Shown: piece by piece, positions 1-5,985 of the stretch
Layout of the letters: every line of letters begins with the position of its first letter
Position numbering within the stretch: the first letter of the stretch is position 1
Assembly (NCBI GenBank): GCA_023301205.1
Contig: JALZVC010000021.1
Span: 1-6,038, forward strand
Source of the DNA: Flavobacteriaceae bacterium
GTDB lineage: Bacteria > Bacteroidota > Bacteroidia > Flavobacteriales > Flavobacteriaceae
Direction: 5' to 3'
DNA length: 6,038 bases
Notes under the pieces: model-generated
Seen by the model: the letters and a program-made list of their open reading frames with translations, nothing else
What the model was told of the DNA's origin: nothing
Database searches by the model: none
Translations under genes and position numbers: made by a program

Positions 1-2076
1 TGCGTTGACTTTTTTTCCTGCAAGCTTAGAAAACGGGAAGTTCTTTTCTAATAGCTCTTGGTTAAGCGCAAAATCTGTTTGTAACTCACCATCTACATGC
101 ATATCTGGATTAGTTCTATGTAAATACTGCACCGCATCTCTCACTTTACGAGCGTGAGGGTCTTTTGATGAACCAAAATTTGCATAACTAATCATTGCAA
201 TTACAGGTTCTAAACCAAACATTTTCATAGTATAATTTGTCATCTGCGCAATATTAGCCAATTCTTTTGCCGAGGGGTTAATATTGATAGAAGTATCAGA
301 AATAAACAAGGGACCTCTTTTAGTCAACATCAAGTTTGTAGTCGCAACTTTGCTTACTCCATCAAACCTACCTATCGTTTCTAAAACAGGTCTCACTACA
401 GAGGGGTATGCCCTAGAGTATCCGGAAATCATGCCATCTGCATCGCCTTCATTCACCATCATCGCAGCAAAATAATCACGTTGACGCATCATGTTTTGTG
501 CGTCGTAAAAAGTAATTCCGCTACGCTTTCTATTTTTAAAATGCTTCTTTGCATAGCGCGCTCTTTGGTCTGCCTCCTCATCACTTTTAGGGTCAATGAT
601 TTCAACCTCCTTATCATATTCAATCTGCTCCATTAACTCTTCAATCAACTCTCGCCTCCCCAATAAAACAGGAATTCCCATCCCCTCTTCATGAACAATT
701 TGGGCAGCTTTTAGTACATCAAGATGATCTGCTTCTGCAAATACAATGCGTTTTGGGTTGATACGTGCACGATTCATTAAAAGGCGGACAATCTTGTTAT
801 CGCTACCCATTCTTTCATTGAGTTCTTCAATATATTTCTGCCAGTCTGCAATAGGAGCTGTCGCTACACCACTTTCCATTGCTGCTTTAGCAACAGCAGG
901 TGGCACCGTAGCAATTAAACGAGGATCAAATGGTTTAGGTATAATATAATCTGTACCAAAATTAAGTTTGGTCTCACCATACGCAATATTAACTTGTTCT
1001 GGCACGGGCTCTTTTGCCAATGCTGCCAGCGCTTTTACTGCTGCCATTTTCATTGCTTCATTAATCGCTGTGGCTCTAACATCTAGTGCGCCCCTAAAAA
1101 TAAATGGAAACCCGAGTACATTATTTACCTGGTTAGGATGATCACTACGACCTGTAGCCATAATAATATCTGGGCGTGATGCGATTGCTTTATCATAAGC
1201 TATTTCTGGAGTTGGGTTTGCCATGGCAAAAACTATAGGACGTTTTGCCATAGACTGCACCATCTTTTGAGTCACGATATTACCTACAGAAAGTCCTAAA
1301 AACACATCTGCCTCTTTCATTGCATCTGCTAATGAAGTATATTTTTTATTAGTCCTAAACTTGTTTTGCATAGGTGAAAGATCTTCCCGCTCCATATCGA
1401 GAAGCCCTTCTACATCAAACATCACGATGTTTTCTATTTTTGCCCCTAATGCAACGTACAAATTTGCACAAGAAATCGCTGCAGAACCTGCGCCAGAAAT
1501 TGCGATCCTTACCTTGTCTATTTTCTTTTCTGAAAGCTCAAGCGCATTTAATAAAGCTGCAGAAGAGATGATGGCTGTTCCATGTTGATCGTCATGCATT
1601 ACAGGAATATTTAATTCCTCTACTAATCTTCGTTCAATCTCAAAAGCCTCTGGTGCTTTTATGTCTTCTAAGTTAATACCACCAAAAGTGGGTGCTATAT
1701 TTTTTACCGTTTCAACAAAAGTATCTATATCTTCTGTCCCAACTTCTATATCAAACACATCAATATCTGCAAATATCTTAAAGAGCAGCCCTTTTCCTTC
1801 CATTACTGGCTTTGAGGCTTCTGGCCCTATATTTCCTAAACCTAAAACAGCTGTACCGTTTGATATTACAGCTACAAGATTCCCTTTTGCCGTGTATTTA
1901 TAAACGTTCTCCACATCCTTTGCAATCTCTAAACAAGGCGCTGCAACTCCAGGCGAATAGGCCAAAGAAAGGTCTCTTTGCGTGGCATATTTTTTAGTGG
2001 GCACCACCTCTATTTTACCAGGTTTTGGTTTTGCGTGATATAAAAGGGCTTCTCTTCGTTTACTTGTTTTACTCAT
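1..2076 (-). CDS. maeB: NADP-dependent malic enzyme with C-terminal phosphotransacetylase-like domain, 3' end cut by window edge
   Basis: Oxidative decarboxylation of malate to pyruvate with NADPH formation, a cytosolic anaplerotic or gluconeogenic step. I translated the minus strand from the ATG at 2076-2074: 692 codons stay open to the window edge with no stop. Residues 1 to about 420 are the malic enzyme part. Visible there are the tyrosine motif LAYSPGVAAPC (Tyr40), EGKG with the likely catalytic Lys95, EDIKAPEAFEIE and HDDQHGTA (residues 161-168) of the metal and substrate site, the nucleotide loop GAGSAA (195-200), and ANPTPE (286-291). From about residue 430 a phosphotransacetylase-type domain follows (RIVFAEAD, then DADGMISGYSRA near 545-556). 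Hybrid enzymes of this family are about 750-770 residues, so roughly 60-80 residues are missing. In the family the PTA part is usually regulatory, sensing acetyl-CoA, rather than catalytic. No Shine-Dalgarno is seen; the leader is A-rich, as usual in Bacteroidota. The gene has its own -7 element and lies 97 bases after queG. Confidence 0.96.
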   Translation of the reverse strand, partial: MSKTSKRREALLYHAKPKPGKIEVVPTKKYATQRDLSLAYSPGVAAPCLEIAKDVENVYKYTAKGNLVAVISNGTAVLGLGNIGPEASKPVMEGKGLLFKIFADIDVFDIEVGTEDIDTFVETVKNIAPTFGGINLEDIKAPEAFEIERRLVEELNIPVMHDDQHGTAIISSAALLNALELSEKKIDKVRIAISGAGSAAISCANLYVALGAKIENIVMFDVEGLLDMEREDLSPMQNKFRTNKKYTSLADAMKEADVFLGLSVGNIVTQKMVQSMAKRPIVFAMANPTPEIAYDKAIASRPDIIMATGRSDHPNQVNNVLGFPFIFRGALDVRATAINEAMKMAAVKALAALAKEPVPEQVNIAYGETKLNFGTDYIIPKPFDPRLIATVPPAVAKAAMESGVATAPIADWQKYIEELNERMGSDNKIVRLLMNRARINPKRIVFAEADHLDVLKAAQIVHEEGMGIPVLLGRRELIEELMEQIEYDKEVEIIDPKSDEEADQRARYAKKHFKNRKRSGITFYDAQNMMRQRDYFAAMMVNEGDADGMISGYSRAYPSVVRPVLETIGRFDGVSKVATTNLMLTKRGPLFISDTSININPSAKELANIAQMTNYTMKMFGLEPVIAMISYANFGSSKDPHARKVRDAVQYLHRTNPDMHVDGELQTDFALNQELLEKNFPFSKLAGKKVNA

Positions 2077-2098
2077 ATTGGGGAATTTTCTTGTCTTA

Positions 2099-2106
2099 CA
2101 AATATA
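2099..2106 (-). promoter_or_regulatory. Putative Bacteroidota -7 promoter element for maeB
   Basis: On the minus strand this reads TATATTTG, a full match to the Bacteroidota primary-sigma -7 consensus TAnnTTTG. It ends 22 bases before the maeB ATG, which would give a leader of about 15-18 bases. I found no TTG or TTTG at the expected -33 spacing, so the call rests on the -7 box and its position only. The same octamer occurs upstream of ruvB. Confidence 0.5.
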
Positions 2107-2162
2107 ATTAATCTTTAGGGATGGATGCGCAGTATTACTTTTAGCGAATTAAGTGCTATGAC

Positions 2163-2185
2163 AAGAACGTCGTTCTTATTTTTTT
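2163..2185 (+). terminator. Weak terminator-like hairpin on the plus strand, overlapping the queG stop
   Basis: AAGAAC (2163-2168), loop GTC, GTTCTT (2172-2177), then A and seven T on the plus strand. The stem has six pairs, only two of them G-C, so it is weak. In the minus (queG) direction the hairpin begins at the stop codon but is followed by GTCATAGC, with no U-tract, so it does not look like an intrinsic terminator for queG. No plus-strand gene is present for it to serve. It could instead protect the 3' end of the queG message, or be chance. Confidence 0.25.
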
Positions 2186-3099
2186 AAAAATTCTATATTT
2201 CTTTTAAGACCAGCGTATTTCGTCCTTTTTATAGCGCTCTTTTTAAAGATTTCTGAAAAAACCTCTTGTGTAATTTCTTCCCACGCTTTTCTATCCATAG
2301 TAAGCAATTCTGGGTTAGGGTTAAATAAAGGCTCTTTATGAGATTGACTAAAGCGGTTCCATGGGCAAACGTCTTGACAGATATCACAACCAAACATCCA
2401 GTCGTCCATTTTACTGCTGAAATGTGCCGGAATTTCATTCTTGAGCTCTATAGTTGCATAAGAGATACATTTACTGCCATCTACCACATAAGGACTAACA
2501 ATAGCCTGTGTAGGGCAAGCATCAATACAGGCGGTACAGCTACCGCAATGATCTGTTACTGGCGTGTCATACTCTAATTCTAGATCTACGATTAACTCAG
2601 CGATGAAATAAAAAGAACCTGCTTGCTGGGTGAGTAAATTACTGTGCTTCCCTACCCAGCCTAATCCGCTTTTTGCTGCCCAAGCTTTATCGAGCACTGG
2701 CGCACTATCAACAAAAGCACGACCGTGAACGTCGCCAATTTCCGAAGTAATATACTGGAGCAATGCCTTTAGTTTATCCTTTATAACAAAGTGGTAGTCT
2801 TGCCCGTATGCGTACTTAGAGATTTTATAACTATCCTCGTTTTGTCGCGTTTCTGGATAATAATTAAGCAGTAAAGAAATGACACTTTTACTTCCTTCTA
2901 CAAGTAATGTAGGATCAAGGCGTTTATCAAAATGGTTCTCCATATACGACATCTCGCCGTGCATGTTTTTGTTAAGCCAAGCCTCTAGCCGTGGCGCTTC
3001 TTCTTCTAAAAACCCTGCTTTACTAATGCCACAGGACATAAAACCCAAGCGTTTTGCTTCAGCTTTTATTTGAGCAGTATATTGCGGTTTTTGTAACAA
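2176..3099 (-). CDS. queG: Epoxyqueuosine reductase, short form
   Basis: Catalyses the last step of queuosine synthesis, reducing epoxyqueuosine to queuosine in the wobble position of tRNAs with GUN anticodons; the family uses cobalamin and two [4Fe-4S] clusters. Of 307 residues, the N-terminal half holds the cobalamin-binding fold, with [12 protein letters not shown] (129-140) carrying the conserved Asp131 and [12 protein letters not shown] (145-156). The ferredoxin-like part has [12 protein letters not shown] (Cys185, 188, 191, 195) and Cys211 plus [11 protein letters not shown] (Cys238, 241, 245), enough for two clusters. It lacks the C-terminal HEAT-like extension of longer homologues (about 380 residues), as is common in Bacteroidota. 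The start is a TTG: an in-frame TAA, the stop of the P450 gene, lies only two codons upstream. The first internal ATG (residue 21) would delete the conserved first helix ending in RLGF. The gene is 6 bases after the P450 and surely cotranscribed with it. Cobalamin is needed but no B12 gene or riboswitch is visible here. Confidence 0.96.
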   Translation of the reverse strand: MLQKPQYTAQIKAEAKRLGFMSCGISKAGFLEEEAPRLEAWLNKNMHGEMSYMENHFDKRLDPTLLVEGSKSVISLLLNYYPETRQNEDSYKISKYAYGQDYHFVIKDKLKALLQYITSEIGDVHGRAFVDSAPVLDKAWAAKSGLGWVGKHSNLLTQQAGSFYFIAELIVDLELEYDTPVTDHCGSCTACIDACPTQAIVSPYVVDGSKCISYATIELKNEIPAHFSSKMDDWMFGCDICQDVCPWNRFSQSHKEPLFNPNPELLTMDRKAWEEITQEVFSEIFKKSAIKRTKYAGLKRNIEFLKK

Positions 3100-3105
3100 T
3101 CGAAA

Positions 3106-4434
3106 TTATCTTTTTTCAAACTGTAATATAGCATTTTTAGGCTTTAACGTGATCAAAGGAGTAATCTCAATTTCTGAAGTTTTATGCGCGATCTTAAAGT
3201 TAGACACTAATGTTTGTACAGCGATAATCATTTCGTACATCGCAAAGTTATTACCAATACACATACGTGGCCCAGCGCCAAAAGGGAAGTAATGTGACGA
3301 GTACGTGCTTTTAGTGACTCCCATAAATCGTTCGGGTTTAAACTCTAATGGATCTTCCCAGAAATCTGGATCCTTGTGAATCTCAAAAAGCGAAAACAAT
3401 AAAGTAGTCCCTTGCGGAATTACGGTGTCTTCAAAAACATCTTCTTCTATATTTAAACGGTCTATAAAATATGCTGGCGGATACAATCGCATACTTTCTT
3501 CAATTACGGCCTGGGCATAAGGGCTTTCTTTTAACGACTGCATCAAATCTATTGTTGTAAAACGCGCTAACTCTTCTGCTATTTTTTCTTGTACTTCTGG
3601 GTGCTTTGCTAACAATTGTGCTGCAAATGACAAGGCATTACTCGTAGTCTCATGACCTGCTGTAAATAGAATTAGTAACTCGTCTGCGAGCTGTTCTTCT
3701 TCCATAGCGCTGCCATCTTCATATCTCGCGTCTAGCAACATATCTAATAAATCATCATAACGCGTGCTCCCTTTCTTTCTATCTGCAATGAGTTTTTTTA
3801 ATATCGTTCTCGCTTCTCCTGTTAGCGCAACGTGCTTCTCTATTTTCCCGCTTGCTTTAAAATACCATCCTAGATAAGGCTGTCTCAATTCTCGCACAAG
3901 CATTTTTTGCGCTGCTTCTGTGACGTGCTGTATTTGGTTAATTTCGGCTTCATTAATCGCGCTACTAAACAATGATTTTGCCACAGTCTGAAAGGCAAGA
4001 TCATTCATTATAGGAAAAATATCAAAATCTTTATGGGTTTCAATCTTTAAAATTTCTGAAGTGATCGCCGCTTTAATATTGTCTAATAAAAGGGTTAATT
4101 GCTTTTTATGAAAAGCTGGCTGTATTAATTTTCGTTGGGTTTGCCAGTGTGAACCCTCTGCGGTGAGTAGCCCTTTACCCACGTATTTTGCAAGATCTTC
4201 TGTCTGTATAGTAGTCTTGGTATAATTACGTTGGTTTTTTTGTAGGACGTGTTGCAAGAGCCCCGAGTCTCGAGAAAACGTCACCGAATCTGTAAAACTA
4301 ATATTGAGTTTAAAGGTGTCACCTAGCCTTTCAAAATTAGCGGAATGAAACGGCAGGGGGTTTTTAAGAATGTCGAGCGAATGTTTTAAAAAACGCGCTA
4401 ATGATACTTCTGGAATTTCTTTTTCTTCTGCCAT
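3106..4434 (-). CDS. Cytochrome P450, soluble bacterial type, substrate unknown
   Basis: A heme-thiolate monooxygenase of 442 residues, the usual length for a stand-alone bacterial P450. All core motifs are intact. They are the C-helix HWQTQR (Trp97, Arg101), the I-helix oxygen-activation motif AGHETT (259-264), the K-helix EESMR with Glu313 and Arg316, FKPERF (365-370), and the heme loop FPFGAGPRMCIGNNFA with the axial ligand Cys392. No N-terminal signal peptide or membrane anchor is seen, so it should be cytosolic. The AGHETT and YPPAYF stretches recall the CYP4/CYP102-like fatty-acid or hydrocarbon hydroxylase side of the superfamily, but I cannot assign a CYP family or substrate. No reductase domain is fused and no ferredoxin or ferredoxin reductase is in the window, so electrons must come from elsewhere. 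Its ATG shares one base with the ruvB stop (TAATG) and its stop is 6 bases before queG, so it is embedded in a housekeeping operon. Its molecular class is sure; its role is not. Confidence 0.95.
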   Translation of the reverse strand: MAEEKEIPEVSLARFLKHSLDILKNPLPFHSANFERLGDTFKLNISFTDSVTFSRDSGLLQHVLQKNQRNYTKTTIQTEDLAKYVGKGLLTAEGSHWQTQRKLIQPAFHKKQLTLLLDNIKAAITSEILKIETHKDFDIFPIMNDLAFQTVAKSLFSSAINEAEINQIQHVTEAAQKMLVRELRQPYLGWYFKASGKIEKHVALTGEARTILKKLIADRKKGSTRYDDLLDMLLDARYEDGSAMEEEQLADELLILFTAGHETTSNALSFAAQLLAKHPEVQEKIAEELARFTTIDLMQSLKESPYAQAVIEESMRLYPPAYFIDRLNIEEDVFEDTVIPQGTTLLFSLFEIHKDPDFWEDPLEFKPERFMGVTKSTYSSHYFPFGAGPRMCIGNNFAMYEMIIAVQTLVSNFKIAHKTSEIEITPLITLKPKNAILQFEKR

Positions 4435-5456
4435 TAAAATAACCCTCCTTGTGTAGGACCTTTTACTTTTCCTAAATGTTTATACGCTGCTTCTGTTACT
4501 TCACGTCCTCTAGGAGTTCTCATTATAAAGCCTTGTTGTATTAAAAAGGGCTCATATACTTCTTCTATGGTTTCTGGAGATTCTGACACTGCCGTAGCAA
4601 TAGTTGTAATCCCAACGGGGCCTCCTTTAAACTTATCTATAATGGTGGTTAATATTTTATTATCCATCTCATCTAGCCCATGAGCATCTACATTTAAGGC
4701 GTTTAAGGCAAATTGTGCAATGGCTATATCAATTGTACCATCCCCTTTTATTTGCGCAAAATCACGTACTCTACGTAATAAGGCATTTGCTATTCTTGGG
4801 GTACCACGGCTTCTTCCGGCAATCTCAATAGCGGCTTCCATAGAGATGGGCATATTTAATATTCCTGCACTTCTTTGTAAAATAGTAGTGAGGAGTTCTG
4901 TACTGTAATATTGTAGTCTTGAGGCTATACCAAAACGAGCGCGCATAGGGGCAGTAAGCAGTCCAGAACGTGTTGTGGCACCCACAAGTGTGAATGGTGC
5001 CAGATGTATTTGTACCGACCTTGCATTAGGGCCAGACTCGATCATTATATCAATTTTATAGTCTTCCATAGCAGAGTACAAATACTCCTCTACGATAGGA
5101 CTTAATCTATGAATTTCATCAATAAAAAGTACATCTCGCTCTTCGAGATTGGTAAGTAATCCTGCGAGATCTCCTGGTTTATCGAGCACTGGACCAGAGG
5201 TTACTTTAATACCTACTTCTAATTCATTTGCAAGAATATGTGCTAGGGTGGTTTTACCTAATCCAGGTGGGCCGTGAAATAAAGTATGGTCAAGAGCTTC
5301 TCCTCTTTGGTTTGCTGCCTGAACAAATATCTGAAGATTTTCTAAAGCCTGATCTTGTCCTGTAAAATCTTCAAAGGAGAGTGGCCGTAATGTTTTCTCA
5401 ATATCTAAATCTTGAGCACTTAGGTTTTCTTCGCTAGGATCAAGGAATTCATTCAT
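4434..5456 (-). CDS. ruvB: Holliday junction branch-migration ATPase RuvB
   Basis: Ring-forming AAA+ helicase motor that, with RuvA, drives branch migration of Holliday junctions in recombinational repair, with RuvC resolving them. It has 340 residues, the normal length. Seen are Walker [10 protein letters not shown] (62-70), Walker B FIDEIH (111-116), the sensor 1 region GATTRSG (159-165), the MRARFG segment (171-176) with the arginine-finger position Arg174, and sensor 2 RGTPRIAN (217-224). The C-terminal winged-helix DNA-binding part includes [11 protein letters not shown] (311-321), ending in the GGLF tail common in Bacteroidota. The ATG start fits the usual N-terminus (MNE-LDP, then LRPLSF), and no later in-frame ATG precedes the Walker motifs. 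It is the first gene after a terminator at 5525-5549, with a -7 element only 4 bases before the ATG. It overlaps the P450 start by one base. ruvA and ruvC are not in the window, so the ruv genes are not contiguous here. Confidence 0.98.
   Translation of the reverse strand: MNEFLDPSEENLSAQDLDIEKTLRPLSFEDFTGQDQALENLQIFVQAANQRGEALDHTLFHGPPGLGKTTLAHILANELEVGIKVTSGPVLDKPGDLAGLLTNLEERDVLFIDEIHRLSPIVEEYLYSAMEDYKIDIMIESGPNARSVQIHLAPFTLVGATTRSGLLTAPMRARFGIASRLQYYSTELLTTILQRSAGILNMPISMEAAIEIAGRSRGTPRIANALLRRVRDFAQIKGDGTIDIAIAQFALNALNVDAHGLDEMDNKILTTIIDKFKGGPVGITTIATAVSESPETIEEVYEPFLIQQGFIMRTPRGREVTEAAYKHLGKVKGPTQGGLF
4444..4450 (-). promoter_or_regulatory. Canonical Shine-Dalgarno for the P450 gene, inside the ruvB 3' end
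   Basis: Reads AAGGAGG on the minus strand, 9 bases before the P450 ATG. It lies within the codons for the Gln-Gly-Gly near the RuvB C-terminus. The sequence is partly forced by that protein tail, so its role in initiation is inferred. Bacteroidota genes rarely carry such a site, and the other starts in this window do not. Confidence 0.5.
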
Positions 5457-5460
5457 AACA

Positions 5461-5468
5461 CAAATATA
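5461..5468 (-). promoter_or_regulatory. Putative Bacteroidota -7 promoter element for the ruvB-P450-queG operon
   Basis: Reads TATATTTG on the minus strand, a full match to TAnnTTTG and identical to the box before maeB. It is separated from the ruvB ATG by just four bases (TGTT), which would put the transcription start at or next to the initiation codon. No clear -33 TTG is found at 17-23 bases upstream, so use of this promoter is inferred. It lies downstream of the terminator at 5525-5549, where a promoter for the new unit is needed. Confidence 0.5.
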
Positions 5469-5524
5469 CGAAGGGAATTACTCATTTTTAGTCCTTAAAA
5501 TGGTAAAATGAAAATTTCGGAAAT

Positions 5525-5549
5525 AAAAAAACCGCGCTCCCCAACGCGG
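5525..5549 (-). terminator. Rho-independent terminator, minus strand
   Basis: On the minus strand, CCGCG, an 8-base loop (TTGGGGAG), CGCGG, then seven T. The stem (5532-5536 with 5545-5549) is all G-C in an AT-rich surrounding, and only the minus direction has the U-tract. No protein gene ends just upstream of it: the nearest minus-strand coding sequence stops at 5986 and already has its own terminator. It therefore either backs up that one or ends a separate noncoding transcript. Confidence 0.85.
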
Positions 5550-5608
5550 CTTAATTAATAGATAATGATTCACTTGCGTGTTCATCTATTTGGTATTTGG
5601 TAAAACTA

Positions 5609-5638
5609 TTAATGTAAGCCACCTAATGCAATACCCAT
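5609..5638 (-). other. Nine-codon open reading frame, coding status doubtful
   Basis: On the minus strand an ATG opens MGIALGGLH and ends with TAA. It starts within the small hairpin at 5631-5648 and stops 60 bases before the terminator stem. Nothing else supports translation: there is no Shine-Dalgarno, and ORFs of this size are frequent by chance. It is listed only because it is the one small reading frame with a sensible, glycine- and leucine-rich composition in this stretch. Confidence 0.1.
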
Positions 5639-5648
5639 TAAGGGGTAT
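5631..5648. repeat. Inverted repeat, 6-bp arms
   Basis: ATACCC (5631-5636), six-base spacer ATTAAG, GGGTAT (5643-5648). The arms are perfect, with half G-C pairs, and could form a small hairpin on either strand or an operator-like palindrome. No T-tract follows, so it is not a terminator. Confidence 0.5.
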
Positions 5649-5651
5649 ATT

Positions 5652-5686
5652 TACACGCAAAAATTATTTCGTGAATAAAACGTGTA
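5652..5686. repeat. Inverted repeat, 6-bp arms, wide spacing
   Basis: TACACG (5652-5657) and CGTGTA (5681-5686), perfect arms with a 23-base spacer that holds another CGTG. Short arms and wide spacing make chance likely. Confidence 0.3.
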
Positions 5687-5706
5687 CATTATTTACTTCG
5701 GAAATG

Positions 5707-5816
5707 GGCTTTCATTAAAACTAGTCTAAATAAAATGCCGATTTGTAGGGAACATTTTATCTAAGCGTAAAATTTACTACAAATGAAGAATGTATTTTTT
5801 TAGGCTTTACTAGTCT
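5707..5816. repeat. Diverged direct repeat GGCTTT...ACTAGTCT
   Basis: GGCTTT (5707-5712) then, after seven bases, ACTAGTCT (5720-5727). The same two words occur fused at 5803-5816. The two copies flank the hairpin at 5741-5784. The repeat may be a remnant of a local duplication or an old insertion, or it may be chance. Confidence 0.3.
5741..5784. repeat. Nested inverted repeat, 8-bp outer and 6-bp inner arms
   Basis: Outer arms ATTTGTAG (5741-5748) and CTACAAAT (5777-5784) are perfect. Inside them ATTTTA (5754-5759) and TAAAAT (5768-5773) also pair, leaving an 8-base loop and an asymmetric internal bulge. A competing pairing, ATAAAATG (5730-5737) with CATTTTAT (5753-5760), uses part of the same sequence. 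This is the most elaborate structure in the noncoding stretch, though it is AT-rich. Confidence 0.45.
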
Positions 5817-5820
5817 TAAC

Positions 5821-5851
5821 TTTTAGTTCTAATAAATTATAAAAACTAAAA
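5821..5851. repeat. Inverted repeat, 8-bp arms
   Basis: TTTTAGTT (5821-5828) and AACTAAAA (5844-5851), perfect arms with a 15-base spacer. Each arm has only one G-C pair. On the minus strand a T-run precedes rather than follows it, so it is not a terminator there; on the plus strand it is followed by A. Confidence 0.4.
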
Positions 5852-5926
5852 AAAATAAGCAATAAGGCATTGGGATAGCACCTATTTTTTTAACGTGTTT
5901 GTTTTTTCAATTCTAACTATCTAAAT

Positions 5927-5959
5927 AAAAAAAAACCCTCTCTAGAAAGAAAGGGTTTT
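5927..5959 (-). terminator. Rho-independent terminator of the gene at the right edge
   Basis: On the minus strand the stem is AAAACCCT with AGGGTTTT (5952-5959 with 5932-5939), extended inside by three more pairs across one mismatch to a four-base loop, then nine T. It begins 27 bases after the stop codon of the reading frame ending at 5986, the expected distance. In the plus direction only four T follow, so any activity there would be weak. Confidence 0.88.
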
Positions 5960-5985
5960 AAGTAATTTATAAATAATGTTATAGC

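Larger units (their letters stand above)
5550..5926. other. AT-rich noncoding region between two minus-strand terminators; no gene recognised
   Basis: About 377 bases with no open reading frame of useful length on either strand and no tRNA-like or rRNA-like sequence. It contains long T and A runs, four short perfect inverted repeats (listed separately) and a diverged direct repeat. On the minus strand it is bounded upstream by the terminator at 5927-5959 and downstream by the one at 5525-5549, so a small RNA on that strand is possible. I found no convincing TAnnTTTG promoter within it. The best partial matches are TAGTTTTA (minus strand, about 5601-5608) and TAAATTTT (minus strand, about 5770-5777), each lacking the final G. 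Confidence 0.6.

Noticed and set aside
284..1997. Several plus-strand open frames of 61-80 codons across 284-475, 746-949, 1361-1588, 1661-1903 and 1812-1997
   Set aside because: They lie opposite the intact malic enzyme gene, have no recognisable domain and no promoter or ribosome site, and are explained by the codon pattern of the real gene.
3037..3039. ATG at QueG residue 21 as the true start
   Set aside because: It would remove the conserved N-terminal helix up to RLGF. The upstream segment aligns with how QueG normally begins, so the TTG at 3099 is preferred.
2229..3073. Open frames inside queG (2229-2438 minus; 2338-2577 and 2879-3073 plus)
   Set aside because: They overlap a complete conserved QueG in other frames and show no family features.
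4720..4908. Plus-strand 62-codon frame
   Set aside because: It is antisense to the RuvB AAA+ lid and winged-helix region, which is fully conserved; it is a shadow frame.
5836..5862. Minus-strand TTGCTT and TATAAT, an E. coli-like promoter
   Set aside because: The spacing is 15 bases, the sequence is a run of T and A where such matches arise by chance, and Bacteroidota primary sigma factors recognise TAnnTTTG instead.
5550..5926. 6S RNA, tmRNA or SRP RNA in the noncoding stretch
   Set aside because: No long rod-like self-complementarity with a central bubble and no conserved tmRNA or SRP loop sequence could be seen by eye.
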